Positions 8,859 through 16,757 of a stretch of DNA of 64,000 nt are shown one piece after another. Positions within the stretch are counted from its first letter, which is position 1. Each line of letters starts with the position of its first letter. This DNA is from Bradyrhizobium sp. CB2312 (lineage in GTDB: Bacteria > Pseudomonadota > Alphaproteobacteria > Rhizobiales > Xanthobacteraceae): the NCBI RefSeq assembly GCF_029714425.1, contig NZ_CP121668.1, positions 1,054,001 to 1,118,000 on the forward strand, in the 5' to 3' direction. Below the pieces are notes generated by a model. The model was not told where the DNA came from and did no database searches. It saw nothing but the letters and a program-made list of their open reading frames with translations. The position numbers were made by a program, and so were the translations under genes.

Positions 8859-9140
8859 TTACTTCTTTTCGGCGGCGGGGGCGGCGGTGCCGGCCTTCGC
8901 GGTCTTGATACATTCGGAGCGGAATTTCTTGCGCTCCTTGCCGTGCAGGCCCTTGGCATCGGCTTGCTTGGAGCATTCCAGCGACTCGGCCGAGCGCTCC
9001 TTCGGCGCCTTCTTGTCGGTGGCGGCGGCTTCAGTCTTGGCATCGGTCTTGGCGGCCGGCGCGGCGGTCTGTGCGAACGCGGTGCCGGAAGCCAGCAGGG
9101 AGGCGAGAGCGACGACGGCGAGGCGGGACGTGAAGGTCAT
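8859..9140 (-). CDS. PsiF-family small secreted protein
   Basis: This 93-residue protein starts with a Sec signal peptide (hydrophobic LAVVALASLLASGTAFA, predicted cleavage before QTAAP). An alanine/lysine-rich linker follows, then one PsiF-type repeat with the spaced cysteines SLECSKQADAKGL and FRSECIKTAK. PsiF is known as a phosphate-starvation-inducible protein in enterobacteria, but its function is unknown. I chose the ATG at 9140 instead of the longer open frame because the signal peptide starts there and an AAGAAGAG site precedes it. It is transcribed divergently from the next gene. Confidence 0.8.
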   Translation of the reverse strand: MTFTSRLAVVALASLLASGTAFAQTAAPAAKTDAKTEAAATDKKAPKERSAESLECSKQADAKGLHGKERKKFRSECIKTAKAGTAAPAAEKK

Positions 9141-9351
9141 GGTGTTGCACTCTTCTTGCGAGAATGGCGAAGGGCTGCGAACGTCGGCTCGTGTTGCTGA
9201 ACGCGACATGAATAATTTGAACGGCGGCATCACTATATTTTGGCGGCCGGCGCCATCGCTTCCTTGTCGCAAGCGGGCGGCACGCTAGGATAGCAATGTT
9301 CGTTTCACTTCCCCAGGGCATGACCGAGGGAAGACCAAGGAGGATCCAGGG

Positions 9352-9840
9352 ATGACCATTCAGTCGAAATTGCTGTGTGCGATCGCGGTGTCGGGCTTTG
9401 CCGTACTGGCGGCGAGCGCGCCGGCGCAGGCACTGACCTCGCAGGAGTGCAGCGCGAAATATCAGGCCGCCAAGAAGGACGGCTCGCTCGGCACCATGAA
9501 GTGGAATGACTTCCGCAAGGCCCAGTGCGGCGCGGACGCGACGCCCGCCGCGGCGCCGACCGCGGCCGCTCCGGCTGCGCCCGCTGCTCCCGCCGAGCCG
9601 AAGCAGGCGAAGAAGGAAGCGGCTCCCGCCGCGCCGACCCTGCCGGCGGGACCTGCGATCTATCCGAATGCGGTTGATCCGAAATACTCCAAGGAGACCG
9701 CCGGCAAGGCGCGCCTGCACACCTGTGTCGACCAGTACAATGCCAACAAGGCCACCAACGGCAATGGCGGCATGAAGTGGATCGAGAAGGGCGGCGGCTA
9801 TTACAGCGAATGCAACAAGAAGCTGAAGGGCGCCGCCTGA
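9352..9840 (+). CDS. Secreted alanine/proline-rich protein of unknown function
   Basis: This 162-residue protein has a clear signal peptide (cleavage near APAQA-LTSQE). It has an N-terminal block with cysteines SQECSAKYQAAKKDGSL and RKAQCGA, a low-complexity Ala/Pro/Lys linker (about residues 60-100), and a C-terminal block with cysteines HTCVDQYNANKA and YYSECNKK. The two blocks share the pattern Cys...K.W...C, which suggests an internal duplication of a disulfide-linked module similar in style to PsiF repeats. A strong AAGGAGGA ribosome site precedes the ATG, and a terminator follows. I do not recognise a named family. Confidence 0.75.
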   Translation: MTIQSKLLCAIAVSGFAVLAASAPAQALTSQECSAKYQAAKKDGSLGTMKWNDFRKAQCGADATPAAAPTAAAPAAPAAPAEPKQAKKEAAPAAPTLPAGPAIYPNAVDPKYSKETAGKARLHTCVDQYNANKATNGNGGMKWIEKGGGYYSECNKKLKGAA

Positions 9841-9856
9841 GCTTCGAATTGATGCG

Positions 9857-9886
9857 ATGGCCGGAGCGACGCTCCGGCCATTTTGC
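9857..9886 (+). terminator. Rho-independent terminator after the secreted protein gene
   Basis: A 12-base inverted repeat (ATGGCCGGAGCG and its complement, with a one-base centre) is followed by TTTTGC. It lies 16 bases after the stop codon. Confidence 0.8.
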
Positions 9887-9957
9887 TCGGGCCCTCTGCC
9901 GCGCCTGAAGCGTGATGAGATTGGGATGAATCGTCATCGCACTTTAGGTCGTTGTTT

Positions 9958-10006
9958 GAGCATGATCTTTTCGGAAAACCGCTGCGCACTTTTCCGGATC
10001 ATGCTC
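9958..10006 (-). repeat. Stop-anchored palindrome, family GCATGATCCGG, copy 1
   Basis: On the minus strand the TetR gene stop codon TAG runs directly into AGCATGATCCGGAAAAGTG, and the element ends with GATCATGCTC. The outer arms (9958-9967 and 9997-10006) are perfect 10-base complements. The junction matches copies at 42695-42764 and 46658-46706. Confidence 0.9.
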
Positions 10007-10554
10007 TAATCCAGCAGCTTCTCCGCCGATTTCGCCACCAGCTGCGACCGCTTGCGCGGGCCGCGCTCGACGAACAGGAGGCTCTGGCCGAAGATGAAGC
10101 AGTAGAACAGGAAAGCTTGCGCCTCGGCTTCTTCGGCCGCAAGGCCGGTCGCGCGATAGAGCTCGGCGACGTGCTTCAGCCGCACCGCATCCACGCTCGC
10201 CACCGCCGCCGCCGCATTCTCGTCCGAGCGGGCCCATTGCCGGATCGCAAGCTCGATCGCCATGCCCTCCGGATTGAGACGCTCGGAATAGAGCTGGATC
10301 ACCGCCCTCAGCCGCTCGCGCGGCGCCTCGCCGTCGAGGCTGGTCTGCTGCGCGATCGAGGCCTCGCGTCCCTCGCGCCAGCGTTCCAGCATGAGATCGA
10401 GCAGCGCGGCGCGGTCGGCGAAGCGGCGGTAGAAGCCGCCCTTGGTGACGCCGAGATTCTTGGCGAGCACCTCGACCCTGACACCCTCGACCCCCGAGCG
10501 GGCGAGCTCGGCAAACCCTGCCTCGACCCAGACGTCGCCCTTGCCGTCGCTCAT
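10006..10554 (-). CDS. TetR/AcrR-family transcriptional repressor
   Basis: This 182-residue regulator has an N-terminal helix-turn-helix (VEVLAKNLGVTKGGFYRRF, about residues 28-46) and an all-helical ligand domain. It is transcribed divergently from two thioesterase genes. The 118-base gap between them holds two near-identical palindromes, which are its likely operators for controlling both directions. The ligand may be an acyl-CoA or related hydrophobic compound, an inference from the thioesterase neighbours. The stop codon is shared with a palindromic repeat. Confidence 0.88.
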   Translation of the reverse strand: MSDGKGDVWVEAGFAELARSGVEGVRVEVLAKNLGVTKGGFYRRFADRAALLDLMLERWREGREASIAQQTSLDGEAPRERLRAVIQLYSERLNPEGMAIELAIRQWARSDENAAAAVASVDAVRLKHVAELYRATGLAAEEAEAQAFLFYCFIFGQSLLFVERGPRKRSQLVAKSAEKLLD

Positions 10555-10575
10555 GAAATCAGCCTCACCGGTTCT

Positions 10576-10593
10576 TGATACGGTGCCGTATTG
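10576..10593. promoter_or_regulatory. Operator-like palindrome 1 (TGATACGGT half-site)
   Basis: The sequence TGATACGGTGCCGTATTG is an imperfect 18-base palindrome, 22 bases upstream of the TetR start codon. It shares TGATACG-T-CCGTAT with the second site, centred 35 bases away. Confidence 0.7.
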
Positions 10594-10610
10594 CTAACGC
10601 GACGGAGGCC

Positions 10611-10628
10611 TGATACGCTACCGTATCA
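10611..10628. promoter_or_regulatory. Operator-like palindrome 2 (TGATACGCT half-site)
   Basis: The sequence TGATACGCTACCGTATCA matches its own complement at 8 of 9 half-site positions. It lies 45 bases upstream of the first thioesterase gene. The size and symmetry suit a TetR-family dimer. Confidence 0.75.
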
Positions 10629-10672
10629 ATCAGCCAAAAAGGCGGAAAGAAAAAGGGCAGGGAGCAATTGCG

Positions 10673-11101
10673 ATGGAGCAGGAGGCGACCTATCGCGGCA
10701 CGGTGTATCCGTGGCAATGCGATCACGTCGGCCACATGAACATCATGTGGTATGTCGGCAAGTTCGACGAAGCCAACTGGAATCTGTTCGCCCGCCTCGG
10801 GCTGACGCCGAGCTACCTGCGCTCCTCCGGCCGCGGCATGGCGGCCGTGCAGCAGAACATCACCTACAGGCGCGAGCTGCTTGCCGGCGACATCGTCGAG
10901 ATCCGCAGCCACTTGCTCGAAGTCCGCGACAAGTCGATCCGCTTCCGACACGACATGACGAATGCCGAGACCGGCGAGATCGCCGCAACTTGCGAGATCA
11001 CGGGTGTGCACATGGACCGTGGGCTGCGCAAGTCAACGCAGTTCGCAGACGCGATCCGGGCGGTCGCTTTGAAGCATCTCGCCGAACCGGTCGGGGTCTG
11101 A
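10673..11101 (+). CDS. Acyl-CoA thioesterase, 4HBT (FadM/YbgC-like) hotdog fold
   Basis: This 142-residue hotdog-fold enzyme is predicted to hydrolyse acyl-CoA thioesters. The N-terminal QCDHVGHMNIMWYVGKFDEA carries the catalytic aspartate region of the 4HBT family (D-x-x-G-H-x-N). An AGGGAG site precedes the ATG. The next thioesterase gene starts 3 bases after its stop, so the two form an operon, probably repressed by the divergent TetR protein. The substrate chain length cannot be read from the sequence. Confidence 0.88.
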   Translation: MEQEATYRGTVYPWQCDHVGHMNIMWYVGKFDEANWNLFARLGLTPSYLRSSGRGMAAVQQNITYRRELLAGDIVEIRSHLLEVRDKSIRFRHDMTNAETGEIAATCEITGVHMDRGLRKSTQFADAIRAVALKHLAEPVGV

Positions 11102-11104
11102 GTC

Positions 11105-11554
11105 ATGGCCGCATTCGAGCCGAAAAACCCGGGCTATCGCGCGGCGACCATTGCCATGTTCGAGGGCCAACCGGCGATGCACACGCTCGGCATCGCGATC
11201 GTACGTCTCGCGCCGGGCGAGGTCGAGCTGGCAATGCTGCATTCGCCCGCATTCACGCAGCAGAACGGCTTTATCCATGCCGGCATCATCACCGCAGGCC
11301 TCGACAACGCCTGTGGCGTTGCCGCCTTCACCCTGATGCCGGGCGAGGCGGATATCCTGACCGTCGAGTTCAAGACCACGCTGCTCGCGCCCGCCCGCGG
11401 CACGCGCTTCGTCTTCAAGGCCGAGGTGGTCAAGTCCGGCCGCACGCTGACCTTCTGCGAGGCCAAAGCCTTTGCCGAGCACGAGGGCAAGACCACGCTG
11501 ATCGCCACCATGACCGGGACGTTGATGGCGATGCTGCCGCGCGTGGCGGCCTAG
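11105..11554 (+). CDS. PaaI-type thioesterase
   Basis: This 149-residue second hotdog thioesterase has the PaaI-like core QNGFIHAGIITAGLDNACG, in which the Asn-Gly and His-Ala-Gly positions line the active site. It is co-transcribed with the preceding 4HBT enzyme. Having two different hotdog families side by side suggests sequential or complementary hydrolysis of acyl- or phenylacyl-CoA esters. The exact substrate is unknown. Confidence 0.87.
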   Translation: MAAFEPKNPGYRAATIAMFEGQPAMHTLGIAIVRLAPGEVELAMLHSPAFTQQNGFIHAGIITAGLDNACGVAAFTLMPGEADILTVEFKTTLLAPARGTRFVFKAEVVKSGRTLTFCEAKAFAEHEGKTTLIATMTGTLMAMLPRVAA

Positions 11555-11681
11555 CGCCCGCCGGACACGATTTGCGCATGGCGCGGCGATGACATCGCGC
11601 CCGCGGCGTTCTATATGGACCCGTAACAATTCCCGGTCCCGGGCCGTATTCTTGCGGGATGGGACCGAAACGGGACGAGAT

Positions 11682-12341
11682 ATGACTGGATTTGGGAAGA
11701 AGGGCCTCGTGGCGACACGGCGCACCGCGTTGACGCTGATCGGGGCGGGCGCCCTTGCAGCGGGCGGGATCACCTCGGCGCTGGCGGCCACCGATGATGA
11801 CGAGGTCCTGACCGAAACCAAGGTGCTGCGCGATCCCGACACGCCGGTCGCCGGCAATCCCGACGGCAACATCACCATCGTCGAATGGTCCGACTACAAT
11901 TGTCCCTATTGCCGCAAGCTCGAGCCCGAACTGCGCCAGGTGGTCCAGGACGACGGCAAGGTGCGGCTGGTGATGAAGGACTGGCCGATCCTCGGGCCGG
12001 TCTCGGTCACCGCGGCGCGGATCGCGCTCGCGGCGAAATTCCAGGACAGGTACCACCAGTCGCATGACGCCATGATGGGGGTCAGCTCCCGCCTGACCGA
12101 GCCGCGCATCAACGAGCTGTTGGCCGCCGCCGGCGTCGACATGGACCGCCTCAAGCGCGATCTCACCGATCACGCCAAGGACATCGACGCCATCCTCAAG
12201 CGCAACAACGAGCAGGCGGAAGCTTTCGGTTTCCGCGGCACGCCGTCGTTCATCGTCGGCAAGTACCGCGTGCCCGGCGTGCTCAGCATGAACGAGTTCG
12301 AGCAGGTCATTGCCGACGCCCGCAAGGCCAAGATGAACTGA
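11682..12341 (+). CDS. DsbA-family periplasmic thiol-disulfide oxidoreductase
   Basis: This 219-residue protein has an N-terminal Tat-like leader (ATRRTALTLIGAGALAAG) ending near SALA, then a thioredoxin fold with CPYC in DYNCPYCRKLEPEL, a helical insert, and a cis-proline loop GTPSFIVG. It resembles the DsbA/DsbG-like group rather than classical DsbA. The ATG at 11682 places the leader correctly; a longer frame upstream has no leader. It stands alone, with a terminator after it, and could be re-oxidised by the DsbB encoded 4 kb upstream. Confidence 0.88.
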   Translation: MTGFGKKGLVATRRTALTLIGAGALAAGGITSALAATDDDEVLTETKVLRDPDTPVAGNPDGNITIVEWSDYNCPYCRKLEPELRQVVQDDGKVRLVMKDWPILGPVSVTAARIALAAKFQDRYHQSHDAMMGVSSRLTEPRINELLAAAGVDMDRLKRDLTDHAKDIDAILKRNNEQAEAFGFRGTPSFIVGKYRVPGVLSMNEFEQVIADARKAKMN

Positions 12342-12369
12342 GCCGGCGCACCGGTCACGGGCCAACGCA

Positions 12370-12406
12370 AAGGCGCCGCCGCGGAGCCGCGACGGCGCCT
12401 TGTTTG
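12370..12406 (+). terminator. Rho-independent terminator after the DsbA-like gene
   Basis: A stem AAGGCGCCG / CGGCGCCTT with a 14-base GC-rich interior is followed by a short T stretch (TTGTTT), 28 bases past the stop codon. Confidence 0.7.
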
Positions 12407-12437
12407 CATTTGGCAAGTCGAGAATACTTCTCCGAAA

Positions 12438-12644
12438 TTACTTCGACGAGATCCGGACCCAGTCCTTGTGCGCGCGGTCGCGCAGCGCGTCCCAATCGGC
12501 CTTCGCGACGTCCCAGTTCACGATGGTCCGGTTGGTGGTTGCGACCTCGCCATTGGCGACGGATGAGGTCTGCATGGAGTCATAGATATAGACGCCGCAC
12601 ACGAGCAGCAGCGCGCCCAGGATCATTCCGAAAAAAGTCTGCAT
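12438..12644 (-). CDS. Small single-span membrane protein
   Basis: This 68-residue protein has one N-terminal transmembrane helix (FFGMILGALLLVCGVYIYD) followed by a polar tail rich in Trp and Asp (VNWDVAKADWDALRDRAHKDW). A good ribosome site (CGGAGG) sits 7 bases before the ATG at 12644, which favours this start over the longer frame. I do not recognise a named family. The topology suggests the tail lies in the periplasm or acts as a small membrane regulator. Confidence 0.7.
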   Translation of the reverse strand: MQTFFGMILGALLLVCGVYIYDSMQTSSVANGEVATTNRTIVNWDVAKADWDALRDRAHKDWVRISSK

Positions 12645-12726
12645 CTGCGAACCTCCGGTGACGGGCAATAACGTCGGCCCGGAGTGATGGTTCCGCGGCG
12701 ATGCGGCGCATGTAAGGAGAGGTTAT

Positions 12727-13797
12727 TCATCCTTCATTCAGCCATTCCACCAGCTCGGCATTGATCTCGCGCGGATAGGTGTGGCTGAGATCGTCGATCT
12801 CGCGGTACGTAACGTTGGCGCCCGCCGCCGAGAGCGCAGCTTGCGTCTGGCGGGCCGTCTGCACCGGAAACATCCAGTCGAGCTTGCCGTGGGTGATGAA
12901 GATGGGCAGGCCTTGCAGGCGCGTGGCATCCGCCATCTCCGCCATCAGCGGATGGAACGTCGCCGACACCGGCGCGAGATGTGTGAAGGGCGAAGCGCCG
13001 TCGAGGCCGGTGACGTAGCAGAAGGTGCCGCCGTCGCTCATGCCGGTCAGCAGCAGGCGCGAGGCATCGATGCTCCAGCGGCTGCGTACGGTCTCGAGGA
13101 TGCGCATCAGGTTCGGCGTGTCGGAATCCTCGCCCATCAGCGCCCAGGTCGGGCCGGTCGCGGTCGGCGCCACCAGGATCGCGCCGAGGCTGCGGCCGTC
13201 GCGCAGCCAGCTCCAGAGAAAACCGCGGCCATTGCCGCTGCCGCCGTGCAGCGCCATTACCAGCGGGATGGCGCGATCGGGCCTGTAATATTCGGGCACA
13301 TAGACCGAGAAGCCGCCGCGGCTACCGGGCTCGTTGTGATCGTGGAAGATGCCGGTGTCGTCGCCCGCGCCGGCTTCGAGCCGCGCCAGCAGATCACCAT
13401 TCTCGCGATTGGCGGCGTTGAGGAAGAAGTTGCTCACCGGCGGAAACTGCACCGCGAGCGGATAGAGCGCTTCCAGCGCGCGCGGGACGTGGCGCAGCGC
13501 ACGGAAGACCGCGACGAGATCGCCATTGCCGCGCTCGACGTCGCGGATGCCGGCAAAGGCAGCGAGCGTCTCGGTGCAGGCGCGATCGAGCCGCTCGCGC
13601 AGCCCCGCGAACTGCTCCGGCCACTCCCCGATCGCAGCGTGTGCCGCTTGCAGGCCCTCATCCGGCGTGCCGATCGCATTCATCACCGAGGCGAAGGCGG
13701 GCGGATGCAAATGCCGCTGGAAGAAGCCGAGCGCTTCCAGCGCATTGAGCAGCGGCGGCAGCACGGCCACGATGTCGTCGATCACGGCCTCGCTCAT
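12727..13797 (-). CDS. Alpha/beta-hydrolase, phospholipase/carboxylesterase type
   Basis: This 356-residue protein has a helical N-terminal domain (about 1-160) of unknown role and a C-terminal esterase domain. The catalytic residues are visible: nucleophile serine in GMSDGG, aspartate in GKLDWMFP, histidine in DLSHTYP, and an oxyanion region LHGGSGNG. No signal peptide is seen, so it is probably cytoplasmic. The next minus-strand gene upstream (the HtrA-like protein) ends 21 bases before it, so the two may be co-transcribed. The substrate is not evident. Confidence 0.82.
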   Translation of the reverse strand: MSEAVIDDIVAVLPPLLNALEALGFFQRHLHPPAFASVMNAIGTPDEGLQAAHAAIGEWPEQFAGLRERLDRACTETLAAFAGIRDVERGNGDLVAVFRALRHVPRALEALYPLAVQFPPVSNFFLNAANRENGDLLARLEAGAGDDTGIFHDHNEPGSRGGFSVYVPEYYRPDRAIPLVMALHGGSGNGRGFLWSWLRDGRSLGAILVAPTATGPTWALMGEDSDTPNLMRILETVRSRWSIDASRLLLTGMSDGGTFCYVTGLDGASPFTHLAPVSATFHPLMAEMADATRLQGLPIFITHGKLDWMFPVQTARQTQAALSAAGANVTYREIDDLSHTYPREINAELVEWLNEG

Positions 13798-13818
13798 CGC
13801 GGCTACCTCGGTATGGGA

Positions 13819-14790
13819 TCAATGCAGCTTCGGCGCCTTCAGGAGCTTGAAGCGGTCGGTCGAGGTCACCGTGACGTCGAAGGTGACGCCTTCATGATGC
13901 ACGGTGAGCGGTATATCGACGCCAGCGGCGCCGAGCGCCCACATCTTCCTGTAGAAGCCGGTCTGGCTCCTGACCTTCTCGCCGTCGACGGCGAGGATGA
14001 CGTCACCGGTCTTGAGCTCGGCTCGCGCGGCCGGGCCGTTGGCGGAAATCCCGATCACCACCACGCGGTTGTCGATCTCGGTCGAGTACAGCCCGAGCCA
14101 GGGCCGTGCCGGTTTGTTGACGCGGCCGAACTTGCGCAAGTCCTCGAGGATCGGTTTCAAGAGATCGATCGGCACGATCATATTGACGTGCTCGGCCTTG
14201 CCCTCGCGCTCGCGTTCGAGCTGGAGCGAGCCGATGCCGATCAATTCGCCGCGCTCGTTGAGCAGCGCCGTGCCGCCCCAGTTCGGGTGCGCGGGATAGG
14301 TGAAGACGGCCTCGTCCAGCAGATATTCCCAATAGCCAGCGAATTCCTGCTTGGCCACGATCTGGCTCGCGACCGAGCGCGTGCGGCCGCCGGCGCCGCC
14401 GACCACGACGCGGTCGCCGATGCGGGTGTCCGCCGAACTGCCGAGCGGCAGGGGCTCGACGTCGAGATCGCCGAGCGCCTGCACGAGGCCGAAGCCGGTG
14501 ACGGTATCGAAGCCGAGCACATGCCCTTCGACAACGCGCCCGTCGGCGAGGTGCAGCCACACCGATTCCGCCTCGGTGATGAGATAGCCGATGGTCAGCA
14601 CCAACCCGTTGTCGATCACGACGCCGTTGCCGGCGCGTTCGGTGCCCAATGTTTCGGCGCTGAAAGCGTCCGGCGGGATGATGGCGTGCAGGCCGACGAC
14701 GGAGCCGAGCGCGCGGTCGAGATCGAAGCCGTAGTCGCTCGCACGCGGCTGATTGGCCGGCGGCACTCTCCATTCGGTCAGGGTGGACAT
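13819..14790 (-). CDS. HtrA/S1C-like protein with PDZ domain, catalytically dead
   Basis: This 323-residue protein has the two-barrel trypsin fold of the S1C family followed by a PDZ domain (PWLGLYSTEIDNRVVV to the end). All three catalytic positions are replaced: the histidine region reads VLTIGYLIT (TNAHV expected), the aspartate region reads DTVTGFGLV (TDLAL expected), and the serine region reads PNWGGTALL (GNSGGPL expected). It also lacks a signal peptide. It is therefore likely a cytoplasmic scaffold or peptide-binding protein rather than a protease. The ATG at 14790 follows an AGGAGA site. It lies just upstream of the esterase gene and may share its transcript. Confidence 0.88.
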   Translation of the reverse strand: MSTLTEWRVPPANQPRASDYGFDLDRALGSVVGLHAIIPPDAFSAETLGTERAGNGVVIDNGLVLTIGYLITEAESVWLHLADGRVVEGHVLGFDTVTGFGLVQALGDLDVEPLPLGSSADTRIGDRVVVGGAGGRTRSVASQIVAKQEFAGYWEYLLDEAVFTYPAHPNWGGTALLNERGELIGIGSLQLEREREGKAEHVNMIVPIDLLKPILEDLRKFGRVNKPARPWLGLYSTEIDNRVVVIGISANGPAARAELKTGDVILAVDGEKVRSQTGFYRKMWALGAAGVDIPLTVHHEGVTFDVTVTSTDRFKLLKAPKLH

Positions 14791-15076
14791 GGAGTTCTCC
14801 TGGCTGAGAGCATCGCTCCGCCGTGGCTGGCGGAACGACGCGCGAAGCACTCATAATTTAGGCTGGCGGCGGCCGTCTTGAAAGCCTCGTTCCCAATTAT
14901 TCCGGAGAACGCCGCGTGAAATCTTCGAAAGGCACGGAAACACTGCATGCACGCGACAGGCGGTTTGCGATCCGGCACCGGCCGCATGGCTGCTGTCCGA
15001 CGAGGCGCTAGGCGGCCTGCGATGAAGCTGCTAACCATTGCCGCTTCGTTTGACCAAGGGATCACGGACCGAAGCA

Positions 15077-16495
15077 ATGGACAACCGCAGCGACATCTGG
15101 CGTGGCGTCGACACGATCAAGGGGCGTTTCATCGACCTCAGCGACAAGGTCTGGGGCATGCCCGAAGTCTGCTACACCGAGGCGCGGTCGGCCGCCGAGC
15201 ATCTCGCCGAGCTGCGTCACCAGGGTTTCCGCATCACCGAGAACGTCGCGGGCATTCCGACCGCGCTGATGGGCGAGTGGGGCGAGGGCGGACCTGTGAT
15301 CGCCTTCATGGGTGAATATGACGCGCTGCCCGGCCTCAGCCAGGAGGCTGGCGTTGCGGAACACCGTCCGGTCGAAACCGGCGGCCATGGTCATGGTTGC
15401 GGACACAACCTGCTCGGCTCCGCCGCGCTGCTCGCCGCGACCGCGGTCAAGGACTGGCTCGCCGAGAACAAGGTGCCGGGCCGCGTGCGCTATTACGGCT
15501 GCCCGGCGGAAGAGGGCGGCGCGGCCAAGGCCTTCATGGTGCGCTCCGGTGCCTTCGAGGACGCCGACATCGCCATCACCTGGCATCCGCACAGTTTCTG
15601 GGAAGTCGCGGTGACGCCGTCACTCGCCAACACCCGCGCCGACTTCATCTTCACCGGCCGCACCTCGCATGCGGCGGCTTCGCCCCATCTCGGCCGCTCC
15701 GCGCTCGATGCGGTGGAATTGATGAATGTCGGCGTGAACTACATGCGTGAGCACATGCCGAGCGACGCGCGCGTGCATTACGCGCTGCTCGACACCGGCG
15801 GCATCGCCCCCAACGTGGTGCAGGCCCATGCGCGCGTGCGTTATTCGATCCGCGCCCGCGACCTGCCAGGCATGAACGAGCTGGTCGGGCGCGTGAACAA
15901 GATTGCCCAGGGCGCAGCTCTGATGACCGAGACCAAGGTCGAGATGAAGATCATCTCGGCAGTTTCCAACATCCTGCCGAATGCGCCGCTGGAGCAGGCG
16001 CTGCATCGGGTGATGGAGGAGCTCGGGCCGCCGCATTTCGACGATGCGGACAAGAGCTTTGCCGGCGAGATCCGCGCGACGTTGAGCGACAAGGACATCG
16101 CGTCGGTTTATTACGCGATCGGCATGGAGCCGAGCGATCGGCCGCTGGCTGACTTCCTGGTGCCGCTCGATGCCAAGCGCAACCCGCTTGTAGGCTCGAC
16201 TGATGTCGGTGACGTGAGCTGGGTGGTCCCGACCGTGCAGGTTCACGCACCGACGGTTGCAATCGGCACCCCGTTCCACACCTGGCAGGTGGTGGCGCAG
16301 GGCAAGAGCCCGCACGCCCACAAGGCCATGGTGCAGGCGGCCAAGGCGATGGCGGGCCTCGGCATCAAGGCGTTGACGCAGCCGGAACTGATCGAGGCCG
16401 CGAAAGCGGACCTCAAGAAGCGGACCGCCAAGACGCCCTATGTCTGCCCGCTGCCGGATCACGTCGCGCCACCGCTCGATATGTCCGTGGTGTAG
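15077..16495 (+). CDS. M20-family amidohydrolase (AbgB-like)
   Basis: This 472-residue metallo-amidohydrolase resembles the p-aminobenzoyl-glutamate hydrolase B subunit and amino-acyl hydrolases. The metal-binding GHGHGCGHNLLG, the acidic CPAEEGG and the dimerisation-domain HPHS motifs are present. It lies just before a peptide ABC importer on the same strand, separated by a terminator-like hairpin and 262 bases. It may process the imported peptides, although it may also be a separate unit. No strong ribosome site precedes ATG 15077, but the family start matches MDNRSDIW. Confidence 0.85.
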   Translation: MDNRSDIWRGVDTIKGRFIDLSDKVWGMPEVCYTEARSAAEHLAELRHQGFRITENVAGIPTALMGEWGEGGPVIAFMGEYDALPGLSQEAGVAEHRPVETGGHGHGCGHNLLGSAALLAATAVKDWLAENKVPGRVRYYGCPAEEGGAAKAFMVRSGAFEDADIAITWHPHSFWEVAVTPSLANTRADFIFTGRTSHAAASPHLGRSALDAVELMNVGVNYMREHMPSDARVHYALLDTGGIAPNVVQAHARVRYSIRARDLPGMNELVGRVNKIAQGAALMTETKVEMKIISAVSNILPNAPLEQALHRVMEELGPPHFDDADKSFAGEIRATLSDKDIASVYYAIGMEPSDRPLADFLVPLDAKRNPLVGSTDVGDVSWVVPTVQVHAPTVAIGTPFHTWQVVAQGKSPHAHKAMVQAAKAMAGLGIKALTQPELIEAAKADLKKRTAKTPYVCPLPDHVAPPLDMSVV

Positions 16496-16558
16496 AAAAT
16501 TTCGTCTCGATACTTCGTCTGATCCAGCGAACAAATTTTTCGCAGTGCAACGTGGAAT

Positions 16559-16582
16559 CCGGCGTATTTTGACGCCGGTTTG
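16559..16582 (+). terminator. Possible terminator after the amidohydrolase
   Basis: The 7-bp stem CCGGCGT/ACGCCGG with loop ATTTTG is followed by TTTG. The T stretch is short, so termination may be partial. Confidence 0.5.
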
Positions 16583-16757
16583 CCGAACGCCTGGGCTGCC
16601 GAACGCAATTTTGCCCAACAGACAGCCAGAACACCGTTCGCATACACACGGTCGGAGTTGACGCGCAGCCTATTCGGTGTGCCATCTACCGCCAGCCAAA
16701 CCCGGCGGCCGCTTGCGGTCGCCTGCATCCATACCGGGAACCAGACGGGGGACAACC

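Noticed and set aside
12781..14856. Long plus-strand open frame (691 codons) through the esterase and HtrA-like genes
   Set aside because: It is the complement of two well-supported minus-strand genes, is rich in His/Arg/Gln/Glu as expected for antisense of GC-rich coding DNA, and matches no family.
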